12,844 nucleotides of DNA from JBDSKH01 sp050245915. Lineage in GTDB: Bacteria; Actinomycetota; Actinomycetes; Actinomycetales; Microbacteriaceae. The stretch lies in the NCBI GenBank assembly GCA_050245915.1, contig JBFWWZ010000061.1, forward strand, positions 1-12,844, written 5' to 3'. Below the pieces are notes generated by a model. That model was not told the origin of the DNA. It ran no database searches and saw only the letters and a program-made list of their open reading frames with translations. Positions 12,257 to 12,844 of the stretch are shown piece by piece. Both the position numbers and the translations under genes were made by a program. Position 1 is the stretch's first letter, and each line of letters begins with the position of its first letter.

Positions 12257-12844
12257 TGCGCGCCCTCGTCCTCACCGCACCGCGCACTGCGGAGGTGCAG
12301 GACGTCCGGGAGCCCGTCGCCGAGCCGGGGCAGCTGGTCGTCGACGTCGAACGGGTCGGCATCTGCGGCACCGACGTGGAGTTCTACACCGGCCACATGG
12401 CCTACTTCGCGCTCGGGTACGCCGAGTACCCGTTACGGCTCGGGCACGAGTGGACCGGCCGGGTCAGCGCCGTGGGCGGCTCCGCCGACGAGCACTGGAT
12501 CGGCAAACGCATCACCGGCGACACCATGCTCGGGTGCGGCGAGTGCTCGTACTGCATCGCCGGGCACCAGCACGTCTGCCCGAACCGCTACGAGGTGGGC
12601 ATCCGCGGCGGGTGGGCGGGCCCCCTCGCCGAGAAGCTGGTGATCCCGGCGCGGTTCGCGTACGAGATCCCCGGGCACGTGTCGCTTGCAGCGGCCGCCC
12701 TGGTCGAGCCGGGCGGCAACGCCCTGCGCGCTGTCCGCGGTGCGCAGCCCGAACCGGGGCAGCAGGTGCTGGTGCTGGGCTCCGGCACCATCGGGCTGCT
12801 CGCCGCGCAGTTCGCGATGGCCGCAGGAGCCGAGGTGCACGTCG
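12256..12844 (+). CDS. Zinc-dependent alcohol/sugar dehydrogenase (partial)
   Basis: The first 196 residues of a medium-chain dehydrogenase are present before the window ends. The catalytic zinc set is Cys37 (GICGTD), His64 and Glu65 (LGHEWTG). The structural zinc loop is intact with Cys94, Cys97, Cys100 and Cys108. LVEPGGNALRAV (149-160) precedes the nucleotide-binding turn VLGSGTIGL (Gly175, Gly177, Gly180), and the second Rossmann strand is just beginning at the edge. The family includes threonine 3-dehydrogenase, sorbitol/xylitol-type and sugar dehydrogenases. The start is the ATG overlapping the hydrolase stop, so it is the third gene of the rightward operon. It may catalyse the first step, sugar to lactone, or the 4-oxidation of the keto-deoxy acid. 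Cofactor preference cannot be read because the residue after strand 2 is missing. Confidence 0.88.
   Translation, partial: MRALVLTAPRTAEVQDVREPVAEPGQLVVDVERVGICGTDVEFYTGHMAYFALGYAEYPLRLGHEWTGRVSAVGGSADEHWIGKRITGDTMLGCGECSYCIAGHQHVCPNRYEVGIRGGWAGPLAEKLVIPARFAYEIPGHVSLAAAALVEPGGNALRAVRGAQPEPGQQVLVLGSGTIGLLAAQFAMAAGAEVHV

Overview
The window is very GC-rich and tightly packed. Many starts are GTG and several look leaderless, with an extended TAnnnT -10 box 6-8 nt before the start codon. These traits, the actinobacterial-type protein families and the REP-like palindromes (for example around 3430-3515) point to an actinobacterial chromosome, most likely Microbacteriaceae (Microbacterium-like). The taxonomic call is an inference from composition and gene content. 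I see no rRNA, tRNA, CRISPR, insertion sequence or phage gene.

Region 1 (1-5884) is a run of mostly single genes that alternate in strand. It holds the tail of a membrane protein followed by a strong terminator hairpin; a ChaA-type cation/H+ antiporter; an OhrR-like MarR repressor with a palindromic operator, divergent from a small zinc-ribbon-like protein; a small PLDc_N membrane protein divergent from a PLP-dependent cysteine-desulfurase-like enzyme; a secreted coiled-coil M23 peptidoglycan peptidase; and an F420-type LLM oxidoreductase. The REP-like hairpin at 3430-3515 separates one convergent pair. Another convergent pair (5881-5884) shares a CTAG that serves as both stop codons.

Region 2 (5881-12844) is a divergent catabolic locus read outward from a 41-bp AT-rich promoter/operator region (10474-10514). 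Leftward, the genes are an IlvD/Edd sugar-acid dehydratase, an SDR dehydrogenase, an F420/NADP reductase-like protein, an EamA transporter and a gluconokinase, with gaps or overlaps of -14, 1, 28 and 3 bp. This could be one five-gene transcript. Rightward, the genes are an SMP-30 sugar lactonase, an FAH-family hydrolase of the 2,4-diketo-3-deoxy-sugar-acid type and a zinc alcohol/sugar dehydrogenase cut by the window edge, with 4-nt and 1-nt overlaps.

Together lactonase, dehydratase, SDR dehydrogenase and diketo-acid hydrolase spell out a non-phosphorylative route: sugar -> lactone -> aldonate -> 2-keto-3-deoxyaldonate -> 2,4-diketo-3-deoxyaldonate -> pyruvate plus a 2-hydroxy acid. The known substrates of such routes are L-fucose, L-rhamnose, L-galactose and D-arabinose. 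The actual substrate cannot be read from sequence. The gluconokinase and the F420-type reductase in the same leftward gene string are not explained by that route and are the most interesting loose ends. No uptake system of the usual ABC or MFS sugar type and no dedicated regulator lie inside the window.
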